Part shown: piece by piece, positions 33,894-44,359 of the stretch
Numbering within the stretch: the stretch's first letter is position 1
How the letters are laid out: each line of letters begins with the position of its first letter
Assembly (NCBI GenBank): GCA_037355855.1
Contig: CM074762.1
Location: 3,534,001 to 3,598,000, forward strand
Origin: Pseudo-nitzschia pungens
Lineage: Eukaryota; Bacillariophyta; Bacillariophyceae; Bacillariales; Bacillariaceae
Direction of reading: 5' to 3'
DNA length: 64,000 nucleotides
Position numbers and translations under genes: made by a program
The notes under the pieces: generated by a model
The model's database searches: none
Told to the model about the DNA's origin: nothing
What the model saw: the letters and a program-made list of their open reading frames with translations, nothing else

Positions 33894-34016
33894 CAAACAA
33901 GAAGGAAACAAGCGCCGAAACAAGCAAAACGCCGAAACAAGCAAAACGCCGAAACAAGCAAAACGCCGAAACGCCGCAACGCAGAAACGCCGAAACAACA
34001 CCAAAACACAACGACA
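33894..34016. repeat. Short tandem repeats in Crypton leader, copy 2
   Basis: Same CAAGCAAAACGCCGAAA-type array as in copy 1, offset by 3426 bp. Confidence 0.8.
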
Positions 34017-34074
34017 AACGACTAAACAAGAAAACGCCAAAACGCCAAAACACCGAAACACGAAATCTCCAGCA

Positions 34075-36339
34075 ATGTCTTACACAAGTGGTTTATTTGC
34101 CCAAGCAGCAAGGCAGGTCCAACAGGATGACATCCATGGTGTTCCAGAGAATACAAGACTTGCCTACGCGAGGAAACAAGCAGAATTCAAAGAGTACTGT
34201 AGAACTGTATTTGGTTTCCTGGATTATCCCGAAACAGTGACAGAGGAAAAGGTGTTCGGCTTTGTTTTCTACCATGCGTATCGTGCAAGAAGAAAAAGAG
34301 GACGCAAGAAGAAAACCGACGCAGTACAACCGATCTTCGACGTCGACGATTTCAACGCCGTCATGGACAGGTACAACAACCGCAACGACGATTGCGAGGC
34401 CAAACTCTACCACGAAAGCGCCGAAGATCCTGTAGGACTCGACGTAGTGAATCACACCTTGTGCGCGTGTCTCAGATTGTTGAAACACCAGCAAAGTCAA
34501 AACGCCAATAATCTTACGTCAGAACAGGTTCGATCGGAGAGAGTTAATCAGTTGATGAAGGTCGTGAGTGAAAGGAAACAACGAGTCAAAAAGGCACGAT
34601 ACGATGAGAAGATAGACCACATGTTGTCACCGTACATGAACGTTCAGAACATCGAGCGCATCGAAGAATTCTTGTTTGCAAAGAATCGTAACAGAGACTA
34701 TTACCACATTGCTGCGTTGAGGGATCGATACTGTTTCCTTATGACGCATGGTGGTGTGTTGCGGGGCGAATCCTTATTCAAATGCGAGCTGTCTGATCTG
34801 TGCAATATTCTTAAACTTGACGAAGGCGTCCATCCGTGCCAAATCTTGATCATGAAAATCGCCACGGGGAAAACAAACGGTAACAAAACATTGTATGGAC
34901 GGGTGATAAGAAACAAAAACGTTGCCATGTGTCCCATTGGTGCGTTGGGTTTCTACTTGTTGGCACGGTTCCATTTGACAGGGGAGCTTGCTGTATACGA
35001 CTTTGGAGTGAACGAATCCTGGTTTGACGTCAAATTACTCACCGACTGTACCAAACCGATGAGCACGAAATCCATCACGGATCAAGCTTATGCGAAAACC
35101 ATGAAAAATGCATGCAACACGTTGCAAATCGCGTCCAAGCATTTTGTCCACTTCGGCCGTGGCACAGGTGCGGTTGATTTAGAGTTGAAAGAGGTTGATC
35201 CAGAGTTTATCAAGATGCTCGGAAATTGGAATCTTAATGTACGAGAGGATCGATATTCGGCGAAGCTACCGTTGAAGGCAATGCGAGCGATGGCAGGGCA
35301 TTCGCAAGATAGACGTGGTTACTACTTGCCACGAAGTACCCTGGACCCACCGCAAGAGCTTCGAGATCAAGTTTTTCCATTCTTCGACAACGCAATCAAG
35401 ACAGTCGACGGGAAACCCGAGCGAACAACAGCCAGAGCATTCTTTGACCTTCTACTCAATTTACAGTGTGTCGTCCTGCAGGATGCTGCCATGTTACTCC
35501 ACAAGGGTAGGAATCATAAGGTCTTCTCCTTGCCCGTTTTCAGAACACAGTTGTTCAAGGATTATCAGGAGGCACTCATTGCCAAGGTGATGGTCGTTGA
35601 AACAACTTCAGAAACTACGTCGATCGAACAGAGTATGGATGTTGCTCTTCCAGGATTTCGTGACCGGTTGCACAACATTCATTCCGAAATCTGTAATTTG
35701 TCACGGGACTATGAACGAGGCTTTCAACGTTTAGAGCATTCAGTTACTGAATTCAGAGAACAGCAGGATACGAGGACCAATCAAATCATCGATTTTATGC
35801 AGCACGTGTTTAGTCACCCACTCATACAACAAGTCGCAGTACCAACAGCAGCAACAGCAACAGCAGCAAATGGCGCGGCGGGTAATCGATCCCTCGTCGT
35901 CCGAAAAACATTGTTTCGAAAACATACGTCCGTTTCGTCGATGTGGAACGAGTGGTTTGGGCTTGGCGAGTTCGAAGACAACGACAATTTCCCTGGTGGG
36001 ATTGAAGAGCTTGAGAAGAAGAGCCGCAATAAATGGCGAAAGCATTACAACGCTGCTGACCAGAAGCAATTCTCAAGACTCAAATATATAATGGAGTTTG
36101 TGAAGGGTCGAGTTGCTGCCGGGGAATCATTGGATGCAGTGCTGAAAGAAGGAGATCAGTTCATGGCAACCACCAATAAGAAGACTCTTTCAACGCTCCA
36201 CAAACATCTCGTAAAGGCTAAGTCGTTTACGATGGAAACGCCGGCGGCGACACGACCACGACAACCACGAGGCTCCGTACGGGGCGCCGTACGGGGCGCT
36301 GTGGTACAAGACAACAACCAAATTCTTCAAACACTTTAG
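34075..36339 (+). CDS. Crypton tyrosine recombinase with GCR1_C-like domain, copy 2
   Basis: Its 754-residue product is identical to copy 1, with the same catalytic set (R230, H359, R362, Y394), the same GCR1_C-like domain (~617-690) and the same leader. Both copies therefore have full coding capacity. The single synonymous difference (ATC here, ATT in copy 1, in IIDFMQ near residue 572) shows the two are separate sequences rather than one copy counted twice, unless it is a read error. It is transcribed in the same direction as copy 1. The copy-1 stop lies 1161 bp upstream of this start. Confidence 0.88.
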   Translation: MSYTSGLFAQAARQVQQDDIHGVPENTRLAYARKQAEFKEYCRTVFGFLDYPETVTEEKVFGFVFYHAYRARRKRGRKKKTDAVQPIFDVDDFNAVMDRYNNRNDDCEAKLYHESAEDPVGLDVVNHTLCACLRLLKHQQSQNANNLTSEQVRSERVNQLMKVVSERKQRVKKARYDEKIDHMLSPYMNVQNIERIEEFLFAKNRNRDYYHIAALRDRYCFLMTHGGVLRGESLFKCELSDLCNILKLDEGVHPCQILIMKIATGKTNGNKTLYGRVIRNKNVAMCPIGALGFYLLARFHLTGELAVYDFGVNESWFDVKLLTDCTKPMSTKSITDQAYAKTMKNACNTLQIASKHFVHFGRGTGAVDLELKEVDPEFIKMLGNWNLNVREDRYSAKLPLKAMRAMAGHSQDRRGYYLPRSTLDPPQELRDQVFPFFDNAIKTVDGKPERTTARAFFDLLLNLQCVVLQDAAMLLHKGRNHKVFSLPVFRTQLFKDYQEALIAKVMVVETTSETTSIEQSMDVALPGFRDRLHNIHSEICNLSRDYERGFQRLEHSVTEFREQQDTRTNQIIDFMQHVFSHPLIQQVAVPTAATATAANGAAGNRSLVVRKTLFRKHTSVSSMWNEWFGLGEFEDNDNFPGGIEELEKKSRNKWRKHYNAADQKQFSRLKYIMEFVKGRVAAGESLDAVLKEGDQFMATTNKKTLSTLHKHLVKAKSFTMETPAATRPRQPRGSVRGAVRGAVVQDNNQILQTL

Positions 36340-36797
36340 TTAGTAGTGTACGATAATTAGATGACGATTCGACGTTCAGTTCAGTTCAGTTTAGTGTGTT
36401 TGTTTTGTTTGCCGTCGTCTTCGTTCGAATCCGAATCGAATCGAAATTTATGTGTTTGTCGTCTTTGTTGTGGCGTTTCGGCATTTCGAATCGAAAATTA
36501 TGTGTTTCTTTTGAAACAGTGTTTGTTTCTTACTACATATGGAGTTGTTTGTTTCTTAATACATAAGGAGTTTGTTTCTGTGTCAGAAAGTTTGTTTCTT
36601 TGAAAGTATTCTTCTCACAAGCACCTCAAGGCCGTGCCATCGCGCGTATTATGGTTGAATTTGATTGGTTAATAATTAGTCCCAAGCACTTACGATATTG
36701 TGTCAGAGAAAGGGATCGTAAGGATTAAAACTGCACGCAAATCGTTAAGAGAGGTGTCAGATACTGTTTATATATACTAATAATAATCTCGTATTAT

Positions 36798-37469
36798 TAT
36801 TTTTTTTTTTTCATCATTTTTTCGTGAGGTAACTTACTCCAAATCGTGTAAAAGGTTCGGTTGAAGAAAGTCCAATTCCTATTCGTACCGGTACCTGCTG
36901 GCACATCAATTCGGATACTACAAAATTCCCAACAGCTGTCCGTTGGTTCTACGCGCCTATTTACTAATTTCTACGTGGACTTGAGGACAGCTGTTAGGAA
37001 TTTTGTAGTACGTAAGTCTTACTCGTAAGAAACCTTACGCTCTACAACTAGGCATCACTGTTTTCGCTATCACTTTCGCTGTCACTGTTTTCAGCAGCTG
37101 CTAGCAACTGTTCACCTTGAGCCCTGTACTGGGGATTACAGATAATGGACACAGGTAGACGGCCTTCTCTACGGAGCTGGTCTTTGTTCATACAGTATGG
37201 CGGTGCTTGTACGTATTGTCACGTACTAGTATTTTATATATTGTCGAGATATTTAACATGCGGCATTGCATGGCTTATGTCTTCAATCTTGGGGACGCGG
37301 CTCGTCCTTCACGACCAAGATCTCTCATACACTTTTGAAAGTAAAACCTTACTGGATAGTAGTAGAAGTAGTAGTAGTAAGAAGCGTCCGAACCCCAGGA
37401 ATACACGTCGATGTTGTCATAACCTCGGAACAGCGGTAACCCCAGAGAAGGTCACAAACTTTAGAAGCG
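36798..37469. other. Intergenic, contains MITE copy 2
   Basis: It starts with a T-rich tract (36797-36825). The MITE is at 36916-37011. The remainder leads to the SKP1-like gene. The frame 37145-37555 has no recognisable motif and overlaps the SKP1 start in another frame. Confidence 0.6.
36916..37011. mobile_element. 96-bp palindromic MITE (copy 2)
   Basis: Same ends as the element at 9927. The left arm TACTACAAAATTCCCAACAG continues into CTGTCC, and the right arm is GGACAGCTGTTAGGAATTTTGTAGTA. The centre contains ACTAATTTCTACG, the complement of the centre of copy 1. Confidence 0.8.
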
Positions 37470-38274
37470 ATGAACAACGACAGAGAACCCATGATCACAC
37501 TCACTTCCAAGCCTCAAGAGGATGGGACGACTCAGTCCCTCCAAATTTCGTATGACGCTGCTAAGATTTCTAGCACGATAATGAATGCAGTTGGTGGTAA
37601 TGACGATGAGGATGATGATGACGGTGGGGAGAGGGAAGACAAAGAAGTTCCGCTCGAACAAATTGATGCTGCCTGCCTCGAGAAGGTTGTAGAATTTCTG
37701 AATTACTACAAAGAGGAAGAGATGAGAGATATCCCGGAGAATTCCTTCGGGGGGATGTCGTCACAGCCTTTTGAAAGTGTAAGTTTTGTCCAATTTACGA
37801 AGTACGAAGTATCATTATTATTTATCAATAATATTTGCCACAGGAAACGAAGTTGGTTGAACCGACAAAGTCACAACGTGCTCTTTATTTCCACTTCGAC
37901 TGTTGCAAACTTCTATGCCTCCGCCATTAACGCATCTAAATGATATATTTTGCCACGTACAATTTTGTTTCTCACAAAACCGAAAAAACAATACTCTTTC
38001 GACGACTGCGTTAATCACATCCTATCCTATTGCGAAATACGATGCAATGCGACAGATTGTGACGCAGGAGTGGTACCAGGACTTTATCGATGACGAAAAT
38101 ATGCAACCCGATCCAGACCAGATGCGTTTTCATTTGGTGAGAGCAGCCAATTACTTGGATATTCAGTCACTCTTGAACCTCGTAACTTTGAAGGTGTACT
38201 TCATACTCCAAAAGAAGAAGACCTACCAAGAAATTATCGAATTCTTGCATCTTCCTGACGATGAGGAATCGTAG
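37470..38274 (+). CDS. SKP1: SKP1-like SCF ubiquitin-ligase subunit
   Basis: Exon 1 (37470-37778) ends at a strong GTAAGT donor, phase 0. The nearest canonical in-frame acceptor is CGACAG, giving exon 2 38056-38274 and a 175-residue protein. Evidence for SKP1: VPLEQIDAACLEKVVEFLNYY (end of the BTB/POZ-like half), EWYQDFIDDE, and LVRAANYLDIQSLLNLVTLK followed by KTYQEIIEFLHL, which matches the SKP1 F-box-binding helices (AANYLDIKGLLD, TPEEIRKTFNI). SKP1 links cullin-1 to F-box proteins. Unusual points are an acidic insert (DDEDDDDGGERED) in the N-half, and an end at LPDDEES that lacks the usual WC-containing tail. The DNA just before the acceptor also encodes SKP1-like sequence (YPIAKYDAMRQ), so the exon-2 start is uncertain. 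Confidence 0.75.
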
Positions 38275-38733
38275 GAGGGACAAAATGAGTATTTGTACGG
38301 AGTTCGAGGAAAGTTCGAGGAACAACTTAAAGAGGGTATATCAATCCTTATCGCATTGTATGTCAACTGTCAACGATCGATCCCATAACCAAACAGGGGT
38401 AGAGGTTTCACAGACCGACAAAGTGTTCGATGAAGATCAAATAGTGAAAGGATCAATGGAATAGATTTTTCCGAAATAGATACTCGCGCACGTGCAGGGA
38501 TGATTGCCACAGTATCGAGTAGAAGGTAGGAAGCTCAATACTCAAATAATAAATATGCATACATTGTAATCTATCATTGTTATTTCTTCTGATGCCAGTC
38601 CACTGCCAATCACCCTCTGTACGTGAAAACTTATCTTGTTTTCGTGCTCGGCGCAATCTGCTTCTTCGCTGCACCTAACATGAACACTTAAAAATAATTT
38701 GACTCGATCAGAGATATCGTATTTGTTGTCGAA
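38275..38733. other. Convergent intergenic spacer
   Basis: About 460 bp between the SKP1-like gene and the oxygenase gene, both ending here. No gene supported. Confidence 0.55.
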
Positions 38734-39971
38734 TTATTTCGAATCGGTGTTCTTCGAGTCTTTGGCCAACGAAATTGTTGGGTTCTTTTGCTGCGGTTTT
38801 CGTCGTCCTCGGTTTTTGTTGTTGCTCTGATATTTGTGATTGTTTTTCGCCGCATGAGGCCCCCTCCCGTCAGCTCCGAGAAGCGGTGGCGAATTCTCTT
38901 CTTCCTTGATGTTGGTAACCAAGCCCCAGAGAATGATGCTTACTCTTCCTTTGTTGATCCCATGGTCCTCTTGTTCTTCTTTGGAAAGCGCATTGATTCC
39001 ATGTTTCCAGTGAATGTTCACATCTCGACCAAAGGAGAAAACACCGTTGTTAGGTTGGGGAAAGTACAACCGACAATCAGACTCGTCACCGGCTCTCAAA
39101 AAGGCAAGTTCTCTGCAGTCACCGAAACTCACTCCTACCGTAATGTTCTGAGTCTTGGCCCGAGAGGGATTGAAAGCTCTACGACACGATGTACAACAAA
39201 AACAACATTAAGCGAAAGACGGAAAACAGTGAGTGGAAATTAGAATGCAGTTTTGTTGGTCATATTTTTCTTGCCTGATTTCACTTACGCCGAGTCATGG
39301 TGAAAGGGTTTCCAATCGGAACTATCCTTGTACCAGTTAAACCGCGTGCCGATACTTTTCTTTTGAATTTGAAAATATTCGCAGAGCTTGTCAACCACTT
39401 CTTGAAAGGTTTTTGATCCGCTTGGATTCTTGGCCACTAGATGTGCACCTTCGTGCCAAGAAATCCATTCACTCCCTTTAACATTCTGTTGTTGTAATTC
39501 AGTCATTTCTTCAACGAGTTTGTAGTAAAGTTTCCAGTCCTCCTCTGGACCAAAGAGTTCCGGTACTATGACGACATCGTCGTGTTTGAGGGGAAACCGA
39601 TTGTAGCATTTCGCTGTTGGGGATCCGACGTGCACTCTCAGAGCTGGACGCACAATAGTGCTCTTCGGATCGAACGATTCCGAATTGCGACCAGCGGTCT
39701 TCTTAGTCATGCGATGATCTGGATCCTCGCCGCGAGGATCGGGCGCAACATTGGGGCAGAGATTTTCGTCCGGCTGAACGCTGACTACTGCCTTTTTCGG
39801 TTTTTCGTTGGCCTTATTAGTATTGTTGCGTTGGTGCAGGTTATTGTTCTGATTGCGCCGCCGGTTGCTGTTGGACTTTTTCCCTTTCTTTTGGTTGACA
39901 CTGTTGACACCACCCGAGAAAGTATCCGAAATTCCTTCCTTTTCGGGCATGACTTCCTCTAATATTTCCAT
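38734..39971 (-). CDS. AlkB-like 2-oxoglutarate/Fe(II) dioxygenase, spliced
   Basis: Exon 1 is 39971-39289, intron 39288-39179 (GTAAGT...TAG), exon 2 39178-38734. The phase-2 join gives 375 residues. Residues 1-110 are basic and Asn/Lys-rich, probably disordered. The jelly-roll follows: IGTRFNWYKDSSDWKPFHHD, with HxD (H224, D226) for iron, then TQNITVGVSFGDCRELAFLR, then the distal iron His region HWKHGINAL and the 2OG-binding Arg in KGRVSIILWG. This order and spacing match AlkB homologues, which oxidatively demethylate nucleic acids or proteins. The intron falls directly after HxD. The C-terminal ~50 residues are Lys/Asn/Gln-rich. The nucleic-acid substrate is inferred from the basic ends only. 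Confidence 0.82.
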
Positions 39972-41084
39972 TGTCTATGTTTTCGTCCTGTACGCAACTC
40001 GCTGTGTTTCGCCGGTAGAATCGGTAGAATCGATTGCGCTTCGGGTATTCGGGTAAGTATTGAAGTCTGAGTGGACGGTTTTCTTACTGGTTGTTGGACG
40101 TCTTGGTTGATGCGAAACTAATGCACCCCGAAACCAAACTAATCTACAGTGACAGAAACCGATAATTTTTTGTCAAACAGTGTACGAATAATCTCATTCG
40201 AAGGGTGAGCCTGCTTTGAAAAAAATGATGCAGGGATAACGGTACCGGTAACCTTATTCATAGTATCAGACGTAAAGCAACGTCTGTTTCGTTAGCAGAG
40301 CTTAAATAATGTCAAACGAGAAAAATGTTCCTTTCTACTAATACATTGTTGTATCCTACCGGTATAACGGCACATGACATGAATCAATCAGCCCGCCTTC
40401 GCAGCAACTCTTAACCTAAAGCATGAGTAGAGCCCCTACGTACAATAAGATAAGGTTACCCAACATCAATTATGTACGACTAAAAGTAAGATTACTACGT
40501 AGTACTACTGTATTTTTTGCTTTTTGGCGCGAAACAAAACAAAAATTGTCATTTTTTTCTTCCCATACCATAAGGTTTACCGTAAGGTTACGGTGGGCAT
40601 CCGCGATTACCGGTACGAACACGTAAACCACCGGTGCTATGAAGTCGTAAGCTTTTTACATGTATCTTACTGTACCGGTACCGGTACGTACCGAAGTAAG
40701 GCTGTATAATGCAATGAACCAGGTTCAATATTCATATTTAGAATACATATAAAAGGTATGTAAAATAAAATATGGGGATGACGTTATTTTCGACTGTCAG
40801 CTTCAATCGGCGTCAACTGAAGGATCTAAAAGAAAGGCAAAAACAATCGTAATACGAGTAAGAATTTACCTGGTAACTTAGTCATACTTCGTACGAAGTA
40901 ATACGATCCGGTTGTAATACCGATGTTGTGTTGCTGATCTTCGCATTATTATTACCGTACCGTATTATTTTGGGTGGTGCGATACAATCAAGACAGTTGT
41001 TTGTTGAGCTCAAAGATATCTCGTAACGCGAAGCGTTTCAAAATTCAACAGAAACGCATTGGATCGCAATACAATTTTTCCGTA
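39972..41084. other. Divergent intergenic region
   Basis: Should hold the promoters of the oxygenase (minus) and the lumen protein (plus). It is rich in palindromic words: TACCGGTA occurs five times between about 40241 and 40684, two of them overlapping. No gene seen. Confidence 0.6.
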
Positions 41085-41932
41085 ATGAAAAACTTTAACT
41101 CCCGCGTCGTCATCGCGTCCATACTAGTTTCGTCTTCGGCCGGGTTTTCTCTTTTCCAAACAGGGTCAATTACGTGTGATATTCCCGACAGGATCAAGAA
41201 TTCAAGCCCGTCAGACTCGATTGGCGATCACATTGACGTCTCGGTCGGACAATCTCGCCGTGATTACTTTGCATCTATTGTGGGTGCCGCCACCACCGTA
41301 GGTGCTGTCGTGCTCTCATCTCCAGAACCCGCGTCGGCTGCCGCTGACTGCTTCAAAGATTGCCTCAAGAATTGCTTGATTATCGCCCCAAAAGTAAGTG
41401 CAAAGGTACATGTTTCGTAAAAACTGATTCCTGTAGGTAAAACGTTCCGATTCGTTTTGACAAATGGCTCCCGTTACAAAGACTATTCAATTGAACACTG
41501 TTTTTGAAATGATAATCTGTCTCCTGAATAATCGTGAATTTTCATTGTGTGATTGTGCGTACAAATGACAGGATAAACAATATTGTAGTGATTCTTGTAC
41601 CGATTATTGTGCACAACCCGATCGGACTGATGGATTGAGTGGAAGCGTTAGTGCTGAGAACGGAGAAGTTGGTATCTTGGGTGGGAGCTTCGGTCAAGGA
41701 ACCGTTCCCAAGGGCGAAGATAAAGTAAGAACAAAACAAAAGCTTGGCCTGGTTGTTGTCCGTGGATGAACGATTCTCGTTCTATTAATTTCTGTACACC
41801 GAATTCAGTCCTAATTTTGATCTTCCCATTAATTTTCATCGAACGTCGTTCTGAAAACTAGCCACCGTCCATCAAGCTTCCTGGACTTGATTTTTCATCC
41901 GAAAGTGGGAAAAAACTTCTTGGTTACTGAAG
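41085..41932 (+). CDS. Predicted thylakoid-lumen protein with twin CX3CX3C motifs
   Basis: Three exons: 41085-41393, 41572-41724 and 41864-41932. All joins are phase 0 and the introns are GTAAGT...CAG and GTAAGA...TAG. The product is 176 residues. The N-terminus is layered: a signal peptide (MKNFNSRVVIASILVSSSAG) ending in an AGFSLF motif, resembling the ASAFAP-type cleavage site of complex plastids, then SRRDYFASIVGAATTVGAVV ending PASAAA, a twin-arginine lumen-targeting signal. The mature part (~residue 87 on) is only ~90 residues with two evenly spaced cysteine blocks: CFKDCLKNC (89/93/97) and CSDSCTDYC (108/112/116). The first intron falls between them. I do not recognise the family. Disulfide or metal binding in the lumen is a reasonable guess. 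Confidence 0.75.
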
Positions 41933-44359
41933 AAAAGGGAATTTGAACTGAATTAGGTGATTCGAGAGGGGCAAGTCGAAACTCAAAATAGCCTGAGTTG
42001 GTAGTATGCCGGAAGGTATCAGCGTCGAATTGCTTGGAATTTATTTGTCGTATTTTGGCGAGTACCAGCAGAACCATTCAACGTGCTATTCACCTTCAGT
42101 GATATGATTTGTGATGTCAATATAATTTTAGGGACAGAGCCAAACACCTGGCATGAAAACCGTGTTGTTCGTTTCGCGCCTCCCGTGTTCAAGATCAATT
42201 CTAGCTTTCACTTTTCCTTCGAGAACAGTAATCACTTCTTGCTTCATTACAGCCTCTCGTTTATTGCATCTTTAGTGTTCAATACAGCATTTCTTTTGTC
42301 GTGTGTGAAAGAAAGAAAAGAGAAGATAGACACTCGATGCTGTATAGCTGCAAAAATTGTCCGGTGAAATTGAATTGAAATCGAACCGATATGAACTGAT
42401 AACAGGCTGGATTGGAACCAACCTATGACGCTGACAACACTTATTCCTACTGAGTCCTGAAGGTTTGTGATCTCATTTTGTGGAAAGGAAAGTTGACTTG
42501 GCTTTAGTGTTTTATTTGTTCATCATTTGCATCAAGAGTGAGTAGCAATTTAATTAAGGTTGAGCAACACAGAATCGCAAATAAGCACACAATATTGATC
42601 CTATTTAGTTTCATCCTACAAAATACACAGAAGTCTTTAGATGTTCAGACACATGAAAAGTAGTAAAATAGATTTGCAAGCTACAAGTTGATATAGCATA
42701 ATAATTTGGACATTCTTTGTTCAAACGAAGCCAACTCCACTTAATCTACCACAAGCACTTTTTGATGCCTTAGACTCCAAAGAGCTTGTAAAAAAGGTTT
42801 AAAATGTTTTGGTGCTTTGCTCTAATTTTGTGTTTCTCACTTAAAGTACCAAGTCTGAGTGACAAGTAACTATTTGAAATAAATTTTGAAACAAAAAATG
42901 CGCAGACCAAAACACCAATAGAGAAGAGGTAAGGATAGATTTGGTTTGTGACCTATAGCTATTTACAATTATCAGTGGAGCGGATTTTGATCCTCTGTCA
43001 AACATTCTGAAACAGCCCATCAGCCAGAAGTCCTTGCACGATGAGTGAATTCCTCAAAAGTTCTCCATTGTAGTACCTGTCCAACCAGTGCAGCCATACC
43101 ACTAGGAGGCGGCTCTGGTGCAAGCTTGGCTTAGTGGATCTTATAGGTGCTTCCACCTTGAGACTTGGTGTTTTCCACTTCTTTTTCCCACTTCCCATCC
43201 AGTGCCATACTCCTTTTGATCTTGGGATATCTCCCACTACCTTCATTTCCACTTCACTTTCTCTCAAGTCCCTATTTTGTGGGCCTTGTTTTGTTTATTT
43301 CCCTGCTTGCTTTTCAAGGTTTGGTTGAAAAATTGTAGTTCTACCACTTGGGGTCCTGTCTGTTTGATGGAGGCGACATGAAAGTCTGGTTATGGACTGA
43401 GTAATTTAGTTCCACCTTTGGTGCCTTTGGTGGGTAAAGTTACTACTACTTAAATAAGTATATTATAATTATTATCTCCATTGTAGTATGAATGACTCAC
43501 TCCTAACATCCAGGAGATAAAACTAATACTAGACGAGGAATGAATAAGGTGATGTCAAGAAATACAAAGTATCCATTCTTCCTGAATTCATGCTCATTAT
43601 TCTTCCCTACCAATGGCCCTTCTCCTGATCTCCATCACTGCTTATAAAATCGAAGCCTACTATTGTATTTGTGTTCTGTTCGAGGAGTTTTGGTACCAGT
43701 AACCCTTTGATTGAGGTGTACTTTCTTTTGACAATATCTCACTTTGGTGCCTTTCAGCGACCAGCGTGCAAATCAAGGACTTCATCAACTTATGGGGATT
43801 TACTTGTAGACAGCCCGCTTCGACATGATGAAGTAAGTTACTGTACGTTACTAGCACTAAAAAGGCTTGAAAACTGGTTTGATGCATCGTGTTAACCAGA
43901 ATAGTACGGTAATCTTAGGAGGACGTACTTCTAACACCACTAAGTTACTTGTACGTAAACTTACCTCTGCATCATCAGTCTTTCTGAGAGCGAAAAAACC
44001 ATAAGTGGCAGCGACACCATTTTTTTTAATAAAAATAAACTGTGCGTTCTGTTTCTACGTACTTTTCCAATACCAGTGTTTTGTACATTCGTTTTGTACT
44101 GCGTGGCCCTGTATGTACGATTGATAGGTACCGTACTATCAAACTGCGCAGGAGGACACACAACGGACTCCAAAAAATAATGAAACCAGGCCTAATCAGG
44201 GACTCCCGGAAACGATGTTCAGGAATCATCACGAAGACATAGATCCTTTCGATGGCTTTCGAAGGACACTGAACGTCGACCTTTTCGAAGTGAGTCGTCA
44301 AGAGCAAACTCGATTTTTATTCAGTTGATCTACTCAAAAGAGAAACGACCGATGCAATC
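41933..44359. other. Gene-free region, 2.4 kb
   Basis: No supported gene. Short frames, such as 42998-43267 on the minus strand, lack motifs. The last few hundred bases should carry the promoter of the giant HECT gene. Confidence 0.55.

Larger units (their letters stand above)
33363..36797 (+). mobile_element. Crypton-type element, copy 2 (head-to-tail with copy 1)
   Basis: The unit is 33363-36788, followed by the terminal TCGTATTAT at 36789-36797. The whole copy appears identical to copy 1 except one base I noticed: T32364 in copy 1 is C35790 here, a silent Ile codon change. The right flank is a T-rich tract not found in the elements. Confidence 0.88.

Noticed and set aside
42998..43267. 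89-codon minus-strand frame
   Set aside because: Looked faintly like a transposon fragment but has no motif I can name.
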